Shown piece by piece: positions 40,043-49,331 of a DNA stretch of 64,000 nt. Every line of letters starts with the position of its first letter. Position 1 is the stretch's first letter. Source of the stretch: Peterkaempfera bronchialis (lineage in GTDB: Bacteria > Actinomycetota > Actinomycetes > Streptomycetales > Streptomycetaceae); contig NZ_CP031264.1 in NCBI RefSeq assembly GCF_003258605.2, forward strand, positions 5,766,001 to 5,830,000, read 5' to 3'. The notes below the pieces were generated by a model. That model did no database searches. It had not been told where the DNA came from and saw only the letters and a list, made by a program, of their open reading frames with translations. A program made the translations under genes and the position numbers.

Positions 40043-43000
40043 ATGGCCGAGACGACCGCACCGACCACGACCACGCCAGGTACGCCCGGTACGCCCGGTA
40101 CGCCCGTCACGCCAGGTACGCCCGGCGCCGCGGTCGCCGAGGAGAAGCTGCGCGACTACCTCCGCCGGGCCACAGCCGATCTGCGCCAGGCCCGGCGCCG
40201 CATCCAGAGCCTGGAGGAGCGCGCGCACGAGCCGATCGCCGTCGTCGGGATGGCCTGCCGGCTGCCTGGCGGGGTGCGCACCCCCGAAGAGCTCTGGCGG
40301 CTGCTCGCCGACGGCCGTGACGCCGTCGGCGGATTCCCCGACGACCGGGGCTGGGACCTCGACACGCTCTTCGACCCGGACCCGGACCACCCCGGCACCT
40401 CCTACGCCCGGGAGGGCGGCTTCATCGAGGGCGCGGGGGAGTTCGACGCCTCCTTCTTCGGCCTCGGGCCGCGCGAGGCACTGGCCATGGACCCGCAGCA
40501 GCGACTGCTGCTGGAGACCGCCTGGCGTACCTTCGAGTCCGCCGCCGTCGACCCGGCCGCGCTGCGCGGCAGCCGGACCGGGGCCTTCGTCGGCATGATC
40601 GCGCAGGACTACGCGCCCCGTCCGCACGAGGTCGACGGCGAGCTGGACGGCTATTTCATGACCGGCAACGCCGGCAGCATCGCCTCCGGTCGGCTCGCCT
40701 ACCACTTCGGCCTGCTCGGGCCCGCCCTCACCGTCGACACCGCGTGCTCCTCCTCGCTGGTGGCCATGCACCTCGCCGCCCGGTCCCTGAGGTCGGGCGA
40801 GAGCGATCTCGCGCTGGCCGGAGGGGCCTGCGTACTGGCCCACCCCCGGGTCTTCCTGGAGTTCAGCCGCCAGCGCGGCCTGGCCCCGGACGGGCGCTGC
40901 AAGCCGTTCGCCGCCGCCGCCGACGGCACCGGACTCGCCGAGGGCGTGGGCCTGCTGCTGCTCGAACGGCTCTCCGACGCTCGGGCCAACGGCCGCCGGG
41001 TGCTGGCCGTGCTGCGCGGCTCCGCCGTGAACCAGGACGGGCCGAGCAACGGGCTCACCGCCCCGAGCGGTCCTGCCCAGGAGGAGGTGATCCGGCAGGC
41101 CCTGGCCGACGCCCGGCTCACCCCCGGGCAGATCGACGCCGTCGAGGCGCACGGCACCGGTACCACCCTCGGCGACCCCATCGAGGCCGGCGCCGTCCTC
41201 GCCGTCTACGGGCAGGGCGAGCGCGAACGGCCGCTGCGGCTGGGCTCGCTGAAGTCCAACATCGGCCACACCCAGGCCGCCGCCGGGGTGGCCGGCGTCA
41301 TCAAGATGATCCTCGCCCTGCGGCACGCAACCCTGCCCGCGACCCTGCATGTCGACGCGCCCACCCCGCACGTCGACTGGTCCGGCGGAGCCGTCGAACT
41401 GCTCACCGAGGCCGCGCCCTGGCCCCGCACCGGCCGACCCCGCCGGGCCGCCGTCTCCTCCTTCGGGATCAGCGGCACCAACGCCCACGTCGTGCTGGAG
41501 GAGGCACCCGAACCCGAGGCCGCCGACGACGCGCTGCCCGCCGAGGAGGCCGCCGACCCGCGCGCCCACGCCGAGCTGCCCTGGCTGCTCACCGCCCGTA
41601 CCCCCGACGCACTGCGCACCCATGCGCTGGCCCTCGCCGCGTATGCGGCGGCCGGCGCCTCCCGGGTGCCGGGCGACACCGCCCACTGGCTCGCCCACGG
41701 CCGGGCGCGCTTCCCGCACCGCGCGGCCGTGCTGACCGACCACCTGGAGGAGATCGCCCCCGCCCTGCACGCCCTCGCGGCCGGCCGCGCCCACCCCGCG
41801 CTGGTGCGGGGCACGGTGGGACCGCCCGGCAGGACGGCCTGGACGTTCTCCGGCCAGGGCTCCCAGCGGGCCGGCATGGGGCGCGAGCTGTACGCGGAGT
41901 ACCGGGAGTTCGCCAAGGCCCTGGACGAGGCATGCGACGCTCTCGACCCGCATCTCGAACGCCCGCTGCGGGACGTCCTCTTCGCCGAGCAGGGCACCCC
42001 GGACGCCGCCCTGCTCGACCGCACCCGCTACACCCAGCCCGCGCTGTTCGCCCACCAGAGTGCGCTGGCCCGGCTGCTCGGCACCCGGCTGGCGCCGCCG
42101 GCCGCCGTCCTCGGGCACTCGATCGGCGAGATCTCCGCCGCCCATCTGGCCGGTGTGTTCGACCTGGAGTCGGCGGCCGCCCTGGTCGCGGCCCGTGCCC
42201 GGTTGATGGACGAACTCCCGGCGGGCGCCGGGGCGATGCTCTCCGTCCTGGCCGCCGAGCAGCAGGTCGTCGGGCTGCTCGAACCGTACGGGGACGCGCT
42301 CGGCCTCGCCGCGGTCAACGGCCCGGCGTCCACCGTGGTGTCCGGCGACGCCGAGGCGGTGGCCGCGTTCGAACGGACCTGCGCCGGGCTCGGCCTCCGC
42401 ACCCGCCGGCTGACGGTCTCGCACGCCTTCCACTCCGCGCACCTCGACCCGGTCCTGGAACGGTTCCGCGCGGAGGCGGCCCGGATCGCCTACCGGCCGC
42501 CGCAGCTGCCGGTGATCAGCAACCTCACCGGCGAGCCGGCCGACCCGGAGCGGATCGCCGGGCCCGACCACTGGACCGAGCACATCCGCGCCACCGTCCG
42601 CTTCGAGCAGGGCGTGCGGAGCCTGCGCGACCACCTCGGCATCTCCGCGTACGTGGAGCTCGGCCCGAACGCCACGCTCAGCGCGCTCACCGCCGTCATC
42701 CATCCGGAGGCGGTGCACCTGGCGGCACAGCGGCGTGAGCTGCCGGAGCCGCGGGCGTTCGCGGCGGTGCTCGCCGGGGCCGAGGTGCACGGCCTGCCGG
42801 TGAGCCGGGCGGCCCGCCCGGCGCCCGACCTCGCGCCCGACACCGTCCCCGGGCATCCGTTCGCCGCGGACCGCCACTGGCTGGCCACGCCCCTCCCGGC
42901 CGGGGCCGCACCCTCCGCCCAGGTGAACGGCGAGGCTCCCGCCGGGCCGCCCGGGGGACTGCCCGCGGACGAACCCGTCGCGCTGCGGCGGCAGTGGGAG

Positions 43001-43279
43001 GACGCGCTTGAGGAGCAGCGCACCGAGCTGCTGCTGGCCCTGGTCCGGGAGCAGGCCGCGGCCGCCCTCGGCCACACGGACCCGGCGCAGGTCGGCGACC
43101 AGGACCGCTTCCAGGACATCGGCTTCTCGTCCTTCAGCGTCCTGGACCTGCGCAACCGGCTGGTCACGGCGACCGGCCTGGAGCTGGGCCCGGTGGTGGC
43201 CTTCGACCATCCGACCCCTGCCGAACTCGCCGCACACCTGCACGGGCTGCTGGGCGACGCCGCCGCACCCGTCGCCTGA
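40043..43279 (+). CDS. abyB3: Type I PKS terminal module, KS-AT-ACP without thioesterase (AbyB3-like)
   Basis: 1078 residues. The N-terminus is a Thr-Pro-Gly repeat (about residues 8-30), followed by a coiled-coil docking segment ([17 protein letters not shown]). KS 40231-41510 has TACSSS, HGTGT and NIGHT. AT 41830-42680 has GHSIGE and HAFHS, so malonyl-CoA. ACP 43020-43260 carries its serine in GFSSFS instead of GFDSL. There is no KR, DH, ER or thioesterase, so the chain leaves as a beta-ketothioester. This is what a tetronate-forming KASIII needs as substrate and what the last abyssomicin module provides. The ATG is one base after the stop of the previous PKS (TGAGATG), so translation is coupled. 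Confidence 0.92.
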   Translation: MAETTAPTTTTPGTPGTPGTPVTPGTPGAAVAEEKLRDYLRRATADLRQARRRIQSLEERAHEPIAVVGMACRLPGGVRTPEELWRLLADGRDAVGGFPDDRGWDLDTLFDPDPDHPGTSYAREGGFIEGAGEFDASFFGLGPREALAMDPQQRLLLETAWRTFESAAVDPAALRGSRTGAFVGMIAQDYAPRPHEVDGELDGYFMTGNAGSIASGRLAYHFGLLGPALTVDTACSSSLVAMHLAARSLRSGESDLALAGGACVLAHPRVFLEFSRQRGLAPDGRCKPFAAAADGTGLAEGVGLLLLERLSDARANGRRVLAVLRGSAVNQDGPSNGLTAPSGPAQEEVIRQALADARLTPGQIDAVEAHGTGTTLGDPIEAGAVLAVYGQGERERPLRLGSLKSNIGHTQAAAGVAGVIKMILALRHATLPATLHVDAPTPHVDWSGGAVELLTEAAPWPRTGRPRRAAVSSFGISGTNAHVVLEEAPEPEAADDALPAEEAADPRAHAELPWLLTARTPDALRTHALALAAYAAAGASRVPGDTAHWLAHGRARFPHRAAVLTDHLEEIAPALHALAAGRAHPALVRGTVGPPGRTAWTFSGQGSQRAGMGRELYAEYREFAKALDEACDALDPHLERPLRDVLFAEQGTPDAALLDRTRYTQPALFAHQSALARLLGTRLAPPAAVLGHSIGEISAAHLAGVFDLESAAALVAARARLMDELPAGAGAMLSVLAAEQQVVGLLEPYGDALGLAAVNGPASTVVSGDAEAVAAFERTCAGLGLRTRRLTVSHAFHSAHLDPVLERFRAEAARIAYRPPQLPVISNLTGEPADPERIAGPDHWTEHIRATVRFEQGVRSLRDHLGISAYVELGPNATLSALTAVIHPEAVHLAAQRRELPEPRAFAAVLAGAEVHGLPVSRAARPAPDLAPDTVPGHPFAADRHWLATPLPAGAAPSAQVNGEAPAGPPGGLPADEPVALRRQWEDALEEQRTELLLALVREQAAAALGHTDPAQVGDQDRFQDIGFSSFSVLDLRNRLVTATGLELGPVVAFDHPTPAELAAHLHGLLGDAAAPVA
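40070..40128 (+). repeat. 9-bp tandem repeats encoding Thr-Pro-Gly
   Basis: Repeated GGTACGCCC-like units encode [18 protein letters not shown] ahead of the docking helix. This is a flexible, low-complexity leader. Confidence 0.75.
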
Positions 43280-43343
43280 TAGCCCGTCAGAAATGCTGTC
43301 CCGTACGCCACCCGTACCCGTCGTCGAGGAGAGAGTCCCGGTC

Positions 43344-44387
43344 ATGCGCCTTGGAGTCACCTATCTGAGCATCTCTCCCTCGGTGGACCGAGCGTCCGCC
43401 CGGCAGAAGTACCTGGACTTCGGCCGCCAGGTCGAATGGGCCAACGACAAGGGCTTCGCCGGGATCTGGGTCACCGAGCACCACTTCTCCGGCTACAGCC
43501 TCAGCTCCTCACCGCTGCTGCTGCTCGGACACGCCGCCTCGCTCGCCCCCGACCTGCGGATCGGCACCGGCATCCTGGTGCTGCCGCTCTGGGACCCTGT
43601 CCGGCTCGTCGCCGACGTCAACACGCTCGACCAGCTCTCAGGCGGCCGGCTGGACCTCGGCATCGGGCGCGGCTACCAGCCGCACGAGTTCCTCGGCTTC
43701 GGCCGCGACCTGGACAGCAGCCGGGGCGCCTATGAGGAGTCCATCGACCTGGTGCTCCGGCTGCTCACCGAGACCGAGGTCACCCACAAGGGGGAATTCC
43801 ACCGGATCGACGCCCCGGTCTCGGTGCTGCCGCCGTCCTTCCAGGCCCCGCATCCGCCGGTCTGGGCCGCCGCCGTCAGCCCCGAGTCCACCCGGCACGC
43901 CGTCCGGCGCGGCTTCCACCTGCTGGGCCTGGCCCTCTCCACCCCGGACGAACTCGCCGCGCAGTGGCGGACGGTGGCCGCGCTCGCGGCCGAGGAGGGG
44001 GTCAGCGCCGAGGGCCGCGAGTACGCCGTCAACCGCTTTGTGCACGTCGGCACCGACCCGGCCGGGCGGCGGGCGGCCGCCCGCGAGGTCGCCCGGCAGA
44101 TCCAGACCTCCCGGGCGCTCGCCCAGGGCGCGTACCCGACCGGCGGCGTCCCGCCGATCCCCGTCGCCATCGACCCCGCCGACGAGGAACTCGCCTACCA
44201 GCGGCTGCTCGCCGGCTCGCCCGAGCAGATCGTCGAGCAGCTCCACGAGCTCGCCGCCGCCGGGGTCACCCAGGTCAACGCCGCCTTCGAGTACGGGACG
44301 CTGCCCGCCGAGACCGCGTTCGCCTCGATGCGGTTGTTCGCCTCCGACGTGATCCCCGCCCTCGCGGAGCTGCCCGCCATCCGCTGA
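43344..44387 (+). CDS. Luciferase-like flavin-dependent oxidoreductase (AbyE-like)
   Basis: 347 residues, bacterial luciferase-like TIM barrel. Typical features are the N-terminal MRLGVTYLSISPSV, WVTEHHFSGY, IGTGILVLPLWDPVRLVADV, and the GGRLDLGIGRGYQPHEF motif. It uses reduced FMN or F420 and oxygen or a hydride, supplied by a separate reductase. It is the last gene of the PKS operon, about 65 bases after abyB3. The ATG at 43344 follows GAGGAGAGAG; an ATG at 43293 is possible but lacks such a site. A role in late oxidation of the spirotetronate is inferred; AbyE in the abyssomicin cluster is of this family. Confidence 0.85.
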   Translation: MRLGVTYLSISPSVDRASARQKYLDFGRQVEWANDKGFAGIWVTEHHFSGYSLSSSPLLLLGHAASLAPDLRIGTGILVLPLWDPVRLVADVNTLDQLSGGRLDLGIGRGYQPHEFLGFGRDLDSSRGAYEESIDLVLRLLTETEVTHKGEFHRIDAPVSVLPPSFQAPHPPVWAAAVSPESTRHAVRRGFHLLGLALSTPDELAAQWRTVAALAAEEGVSAEGREYAVNRFVHVGTDPAGRRAAAREVARQIQTSRALAQGAYPTGGVPPIPVAIDPADEELAYQRLLAGSPEQIVEQLHELAAAGVTQVNAAFEYGTLPAETAFASMRLFASDVIPALAELPAIR

Positions 44388-44420
44388 CCCCCGGCACGGA
44401 CGGGCTGATCCCCGGCACGG

Positions 44421-44461
44421 ACGGAGGGGGCGGGACACCCACGGTGTCCCGCCCCCTCCGT
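44421..44461. terminator. Bidirectional terminator hairpin between convergent genes
   Basis: 19-bp perfect arms (44421-44439, 44443-44461) with a 3-base loop separate the end of the PKS operon from the minus-strand oxidoreductase. A direct repeat CCCCGGCACGGACGG lies just before it. Confidence 0.85.
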
Positions 44462-44478
44462 TCTCCGTACCGGCTCCG

Positions 44479-45504
44479 TCAGGCGCCGACGAGCCCCGCC
44501 AGTTCGGCCAGCCGGGTGTAGGACTCCCGGCGGTCGACCGGGTCGTAGGTGTTCGCCACCACCATCACCTCGTCGGCACCGGACTCGGCCACGAAGGACT
44601 TCAGCTTCGCCGCCACCGTCGCGGGGCCGCCGACCACCTCCGCGCGCAGGTCGTTCAGCGGCGGCGCGCTCAGAGCGGCCTCCTCGGCCGGCGTCGGCCG
44701 GTACGCGAGCGCCTCCTCCACGGGCAGCAGCGCCGAGGAGTTGTCCGCCGCGTGCTGCGCCAGCGCGAGCCGCCACGGCGTGGCGAGCGCATCGGCGTGC
44801 GCGTCGTCCCGGCCCACCACCACCGTCAGGGTGAGGATCGCCCACGGCCGCGCACCCTCGTACGCGGGCACGAACTCCTCCCGGTAGCGGCGCAGCGCTT
44901 GGAAGGCGTTGGCCGGGTTCTGGTAGGCCGCCAGATAGGCGTAGCCCAGGCCGAGCCGGCCGGCCACGACGGCCGAGGAGCGGCTGCCGCCCAGCAGGAA
45001 CACCCCGGGCAGCGGTGCGTCGTCCGGCACCGCCCGGACGGAGGCCAGCTCGTGTCCGGCCGGCAGCACGTCCCTCCCGCCGAACGCCAGGAGCTGGGCG
45101 AGCTGCCCGGTGAAGACCTCGGGGGCGACCGAGGAACGGCGCAGCGCGGCCGCGGTGGGCCCGTGCTCGGTGCCGCTGGAACGGCCGATGCCGAGGTCGA
45201 TCCGGCCCGGGTGCAGGGCCTCCAGGGTCCGGAACTGCTCGGCCACGTGCAGCGGCGCGTGGTTGGGCAGCAGCATGCCGCCGGCGCCGATCCGCAGCCG
45301 GGTGGTGCGGGCCGCGAGGTGGGCGATGACGATCTCGGGCGCCGAGATGCCCACCGCCGCCTGCGCGTGGTGCTCGGCCACCCAGTACCGGCTGAAGCCG
45401 AGCTCCTCGACGTGCCGGGCGAGCCGGACGGCTTCGCCGAGCAACTCGCCGCTGCTCACGCCGGCCCGTCGGGGGCCCTGGTCGAGGACGGAGAACGCGG
45501 TCAT
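44479..45504 (-). CDS. LLM-class flavin-dependent oxidoreductase (MsnO8/YhbW-like group)
   Basis: 341 residues starting MTAFSVLDQGPRR at 45504, with AGGAAG upstream. The luciferase-like motifs are YWVAEHHAQAAVGISAPEI, GAGGMLLPNHAPLHVAEQF and HPGRIDLGIGRSSGTEHGP. The SVLDQ N-terminus and the last motif are characteristic of the MsnO8-type subgroup, which includes antibiotic-cluster members with unproven substrates. It is the last gene of the minus-strand transporter block, 125 bases after the next oxidoreductase. Its product may act on the spirotetronate, or on sulfur or amine compounds imported by the ABC system. Confidence 0.85.
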   Translation of the reverse strand: MTAFSVLDQGPRRAGVSSGELLGEAVRLARHVEELGFSRYWVAEHHAQAAVGISAPEIVIAHLAARTTRLRIGAGGMLLPNHAPLHVAEQFRTLEALHPGRIDLGIGRSSGTEHGPTAAALRRSSVAPEVFTGQLAQLLAFGGRDVLPAGHELASVRAVPDDAPLPGVFLLGGSRSSAVVAGRLGLGYAYLAAYQNPANAFQALRRYREEFVPAYEGARPWAILTLTVVVGRDDAHADALATPWRLALAQHAADNSSALLPVEEALAYRPTPAEEAALSAPPLNDLRAEVVGGPATVAAKLKSFVAESGADEVMVVANTYDPVDRRESYTRLAELAGLVGA

Positions 45505-45628
45505 GCCCACTTCCTGAGGGTTCGGCCCCCGGCGTGCCGGGGACGTGGATCGGTGGTGGCACCCGGACGCACGGCTCTGCCGTCCGGGTGCGGTCCGGCC
45601 TGCGGGCCGGCGGGTCGGCCCGGGCGGT

Positions 45629-46786
45629 TCACACGCCCGCCGCTGCCGGGTAGGGGTGCGGGACGCCGAAGTGGTCGCGCAGCGTCGACCCCCGGTAGTC
45701 GGACCGGTAGACGCCGCGCTTCTGCAGGATCGGCACCACCAGCTCGACAAAGGCCCGCAACCCGTCGGCGAAGACGTCCGGCATCAGGGTGAAGCCGTCG
45801 GCCGCCCCCGAGGCGAACCACTCCTCGGCGACGTCCGCGACGTGCTCGGGCGTCCCGACGGCCTCGATGTGCGCCCCCCGCCACGGGGCGTGCCCGGCGA
45901 GCTCGTCCAGCCGCTCCAACCGCCTGAGCGCCTCGCGCCGGCTGTCCGCGATGGTGGTCATCAGCCCGGGCAGGATGTTGATCGCCCGGGGGTCACGCCC
46001 ATGCCGCTCCGCCCGGGCCCGGATGTCGGCGGCGTAGGCCAGCGCCACCTCCGGCGTCTTGGCGCCGGAGAACACCACGTCGGCGGTGCGCCCGGCCAGT
46101 TCACGGCCCGGCTCGGAGGCCCCGGCCTGCACGACGAGGGGGTGGCCCTGCGCGGACGGCGGCAGCGGCAGCGGCCCGCGGACGCTGAAGTGCTGCCCGC
46201 GGTGGTCGATCGGCCGCAGCCGGCGCGGGTCGGTGAAGCGCCCGGTCTGCACGTCCGCCACCAGAGCGTCGGGCTCCCAACTGCGCCACAGTCCCTTGAC
46301 GATGTCGACGAACTCCTCGGCGCGCGCATAGCGGTCGGTCCGCGGCGGGAGTCCGCTGCCGCCGAAGTTCGCGGCCACCTGCGGGATGTACGTGGTGACG
46401 GCGTTCCAGCCGGCGCGGCCGCCGCTGAGGACGTCCAGCGACTTGAACCGGCGGGCGATGTTGTAGGGCTCGTTGGAGGTGGTGGAGGCGGTGGCGATCA
46501 GGCCGATCCGCTCGGTGGCCGCGGCGACCGCGGTCAGGATGAGGGTCGGCTCCAGGTAGTAGGCGCCGTGCGGGCTGTAGTCGATGTCGCCGAAGACGCC
46601 GGGCGTGTCGGAGAGGAAGACCGCGTCCATCCGGCCGCGCTCGGCGAGGCGCGCGGCTTCCACCCAGGTCTCCACCTTGGCGAAGCCATGCGGGTCGGAG
46701 CCGGGTTCACGCCAGGCGGCGGGGTGGACGCCCATGGCGCCGCCGACCATGTGCAGGTTGAGGTGGAGCTCACGTCCGGTGCTCAT
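45629..46786 (-). CDS. NtaA/SnaA/DszA-type FMN-dependent monooxygenase
   Basis: 385 residues. It has the nitrilotriacetate-monooxygenase-family features: N-terminal LHLNLHMVGGAMGVHPAAWR, DAVFLSDTP, ASTTSNEPYNIARRFKSLDVLSGGRAGWNAVTT, and C-terminal AADGFTLMPDVF...VPILQKRGVYRSDYRGSTLRDHFG. It needs FMNH2 from a separate reductase and oxygen. Its ATG lies 17 bases inside the 3' end of the ABC ATPase gene, so it is translationally coupled to the importer. The truncated gene at 18817-19494 belongs to the same family and may be a decayed relative. It could serve the polyketide (abyssomicin clusters have FMN monooxygenases, some Baeyer-Villiger type) or degradation of the imported solute. Confidence 0.87.
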   Translation of the reverse strand: MSTGRELHLNLHMVGGAMGVHPAAWREPGSDPHGFAKVETWVEAARLAERGRMDAVFLSDTPGVFGDIDYSPHGAYYLEPTLILTAVAAATERIGLIATASTTSNEPYNIARRFKSLDVLSGGRAGWNAVTTYIPQVAANFGGSGLPPRTDRYARAEEFVDIVKGLWRSWEPDALVADVQTGRFTDPRRLRPIDHRGQHFSVRGPLPLPPSAQGHPLVVQAGASEPGRELAGRTADVVFSGAKTPEVALAYAADIRARAERHGRDPRAINILPGLMTTIADSRREALRRLERLDELAGHAPWRGAHIEAVGTPEHVADVAEEWFASGAADGFTLMPDVFADGLRAFVELVVPILQKRGVYRSDYRGSTLRDHFGVPHPYPAAAGV

Positions 46787-48506
46787 GGGCCTTCCTGGGA
46801 GACGGGCCGTCCAGCTGTGGGACGGCGTCCAGCAGTGCGCGGGTGTAGGGGTGCCTCGGTGCGGCGAAGACGCCGCCGACATCGCCGGACTCCACCGTCC
46901 GGCCGTCCTTCATCACCATGACCTCGTCGGCGATGTGATGGACGACCCCGAGGTCGTGGGAGATGAAGACATATGCGACGCCGAGTTCGGCCTGGAGGTC
47001 CAGGAGCAGGTCGAGCACCTGCGCCTGGATCGAGACGTCGAGTGCGGCCACCGGCTCGTCCAGGACGATGATCCGGGGGTGCGGGGCCAGCGCCCGGGCG
47101 ATTGCCACCCGCTGGCGCTGCCCGCCGGACAGCTGGCGGGGCCGGCGCCGCAGCAGCTCCCGACCGAGGCCGACCTGGTCCATCAACTCGTCGACCCGGC
47201 AGGCGTGTTCGCCGCGCGGCAGGCCGGTGGCGGCCAGCGGCTCGGCAAGGATCCGGGCCACGGTGTAGCGGGGGTCGAAGCTGCTGAGCGGATCCTGGTG
47301 GACGACCTGGACCCGCCGGTGCAGCGCGCGCCGGTCCCGGGCGGACAGGCCGAGCCAGGACTTCCCCTCCACCTCGACGGAGCCGGTGTCCGGTGCGGTG
47401 AGCCCGAGCAGGATGCGCCCGGTGGTGCTCTTGCCCGAGCCGGACTCGCCGACGATGCCCAGCGTGCGGCCGGCCCGCAGGGTGAACGAGACGTTCTCGA
47501 CGGCGGTCAGCCTGCCGCGTCCCGGCACGGCGAAGGACTTGCCGACGCTCCGGGCGGCGAGCACCACCGGCGCCTCGGCCGGGTCGGCGTGCCGCGGGCG
47601 CGGGATTCCGGCGCGCGGGCCGGAGAGCCGGGTGCCGCGGGCGTGCGCGTGCGGCACCGCGTCCAGGAGCTGCCGGGTGTACGGATGACCGGGGTTCGCC
47701 AGTACCTCGGCGGTGGGACCCTCCTCGACGACCTCGCCGTCCTTCATCACCAGTACCCGGTCGGCGACCTTGGCCACCACCGCCAGATCGTGGCTGATCA
47801 GCAGCAGGGCCATACCGGCCCGCCGCCGTTCGGCGAGCAGGTCGAGGATCTGCGCCTGCACCGTGACGTCCAGGGCGGTGGTCGGCTCGTCGGCGATCAG
47901 CAGGGCCGGACCGGCCGCAATCGCCGAGGCGATCAGGGCCCGCTGGCGCAGGCCGCCCGAGAGCTCGTGCGGATACTGCCGGGCGCGTAGCTCCGGGTCG
48001 GGCACGCCCGCGTCGGCGAGCAGCCGCAGCACCCGCTCGGGCACCTCGGTGCGCGGGACGCTGCGGTGGGCGTGCAGGGCCTCGGCGATCTCGTCCCCGA
48101 CCCGGCGCAGCGGGTCGAGGGAGACCAGGGCGTCCTGGAGGACGAAGCCGATCCGGCGCCCGCGCAGCGGACGCCACTGACGGCCGGTCAGCGATCCGGC
48201 CTCGCGCCCGTCGATCCGGAAGGTGTCGGCGGTCACCCGCGCGCCGGGGCCGGCCAGGCCGACCAGGCTGCGCGCGGTCACGCTCTTGCCGGAACCGGAC
48301 TCCCCGACCAGGGCGACGCTCTCGCCTGCCCGCACGGTGAGCGACAGCCCGCGCACCGCCCTGACCGGGGCCCGGCGGCCGGGGAAGGAGACGGTGAGCC
48401 CGCGCAGCTCCACCAGCGGCTGCGCCCCGTCGCCGGGGGCCTGCGGGCCGGCGCCGGTCGCGGTGCCGAGGCGCGGCCGGGTGCCGGTCCCGGGGTCGCC
48501 GATCAC
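46770..48506 (-). CDS. ABC transporter ATPase, fused DppD-DppF type
   Basis: 578 residues with two complete ABC ATPase domains. The first has Walker A GESGSGKS, signature LSGGLRQR and Walker B LLIADEPTTAL. The second has GESGSGKS, LSGGQRQR and IIVLDEPVAAL. Both end with the oligopeptide-family tail (HPYTRQLLDAVP, HPYTRALLDAVP). It powers peptide/nickel-class import with the two permeases upstream. The GTG start overlaps the permease stop by four bases (GTGA). Abyssomicin clusters carry a comparable four-gene peptide-type ABC set (abyF1-F4). Confidence 0.92.
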   Translation of the reverse strand: MIGDPGTGTRPRLGTATGAGPQAPGDGAQPLVELRGLTVSFPGRRAPVRAVRGLSLTVRAGESVALVGESGSGKSVTARSLVGLAGPGARVTADTFRIDGREAGSLTGRQWRPLRGRRIGFVLQDALVSLDPLRRVGDEIAEALHAHRSVPRTEVPERVLRLLADAGVPDPELRARQYPHELSGGLRQRALIASAIAAGPALLIADEPTTALDVTVQAQILDLLAERRRAGMALLLISHDLAVVAKVADRVLVMKDGEVVEEGPTAEVLANPGHPYTRQLLDAVPHAHARGTRLSGPRAGIPRPRHADPAEAPVVLAARSVGKSFAVPGRGRLTAVENVSFTLRAGRTLGIVGESGSGKSTTGRILLGLTAPDTGSVEVEGKSWLGLSARDRRALHRRVQVVHQDPLSSFDPRYTVARILAEPLAATGLPRGEHACRVDELMDQVGLGRELLRRRPRQLSGGQRQRVAIARALAPHPRIIVLDEPVAALDVSIQAQVLDLLLDLQAELGVAYVFISHDLGVVHHIADEVMVMKDGRTVESGDVGGVFAAPRHPYTRALLDAVPQLDGPSPRKAHEHRT

Positions 48507-49321
48507 CGGGCCACCCGCCCTTCGGCCCGGTCCTGCAGCCACTGCCCGAGGGCCGAGACGGCCAGCACGGCGACGGTGATCGCCGCACCGGGGAAGACCG
48601 CGGTCCACCAGGCGATGTCGACGTAGTCGCCGCTGCCGGCGAGCATCGCACCCCATTCCGCGGTCGGCGGCTGTGGTCCCAGGCCCAGGAAGCTGAGTGC
48701 CGACCCGGTGACGATCATGCCGCCGACGCCGACCGTGGCAAGGGCCAGCAGCGGGCCGACCGCGTTGGGCACGATGTGCCGGACGACGACCTGGAGCCTG
48801 GACCAGCCCAGGACGGTCGCGGCCTCGACGAACTGGGCGCCGCGGATCCGCAGCACCTCGGCGCGCACCAGCCGGGCGTACCCGGGCAGGGTGACCAGCG
48901 CCAGGCCGACCACCAGGTTCCCGGTGCCGGTGCCGAGCACCGCGACGACCAGCAGCACCAGCAGCACACCGGGAATGGACATCAGGACGTCCAGCACCCG
49001 CCCCACCACCTGGTCGGCCACCCGGCCGCCCTGGGCGGCGATGACCCCGATCACCGTGCCGGCGGCGAGGGCCAGGGCGGAGGCGGAGAGACCGATCAGC
49101 AACGACGGCCGGGCGCCGTGCACCACACGGGAGTAGATGTCGCGCCCGTTCTCGTCGGTGCCCAGCCAGTGGTCGGCGCCGGGCGGCAGCAGGGTGCTTG
49201 CCGGGTCGGCCGCGTCCGGGCCGGTGCCGGTGAACAGGCCGGGCGCCAGCGCGGCCAGCAGGAGCAGGGTGCAGGCGGCGAGCGCCAGGATGACGCCGGG
49301 GCGCCAACGGGTGATGGCCAC
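48503..49321 (-). CDS. ABC transporter permease, DppC type
   Basis: 272 residues with about six membrane segments. The N-terminal DppC-type signature (HWLGTDENGRDIYSRVVHGARPSL) and the EAA loop (EAATVLGWSRLQVVVRHIVPNAVGPL) are clear. It forms the membrane channel with the DppB-type permease. It starts ten bases after that permease and overlaps the ATPase start. Confidence 0.92.
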   Translation of the reverse strand: MAITRWRPGVILALAACTLLLLAALAPGLFTGTGPDAADPASTLLPPGADHWLGTDENGRDIYSRVVHGARPSLLIGLSASALALAAGTVIGVIAAQGGRVADQVVGRVLDVLMSIPGVLLVLLVVAVLGTGTGNLVVGLALVTLPGYARLVRAEVLRIRGAQFVEAATVLGWSRLQVVVRHIVPNAVGPLLALATVGVGGMIVTGSALSFLGLGPQPPTAEWGAMLAGSGDYVDIAWWTAVFPGAAITVAVLAVSALGQWLQDRAEGRVAR

Positions 49322-49331
49322 GGTTTCCTCC

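Noticed and set aside
33424-40110. Very long minus-strand open frame opposite the PKS (about 2230 codons)
   Set aside because: It is the antisense shadow of a high-GC coding strand; composition is Arg/Gly/Gln-rich without domains, and the plus strand has complete PKS domains.
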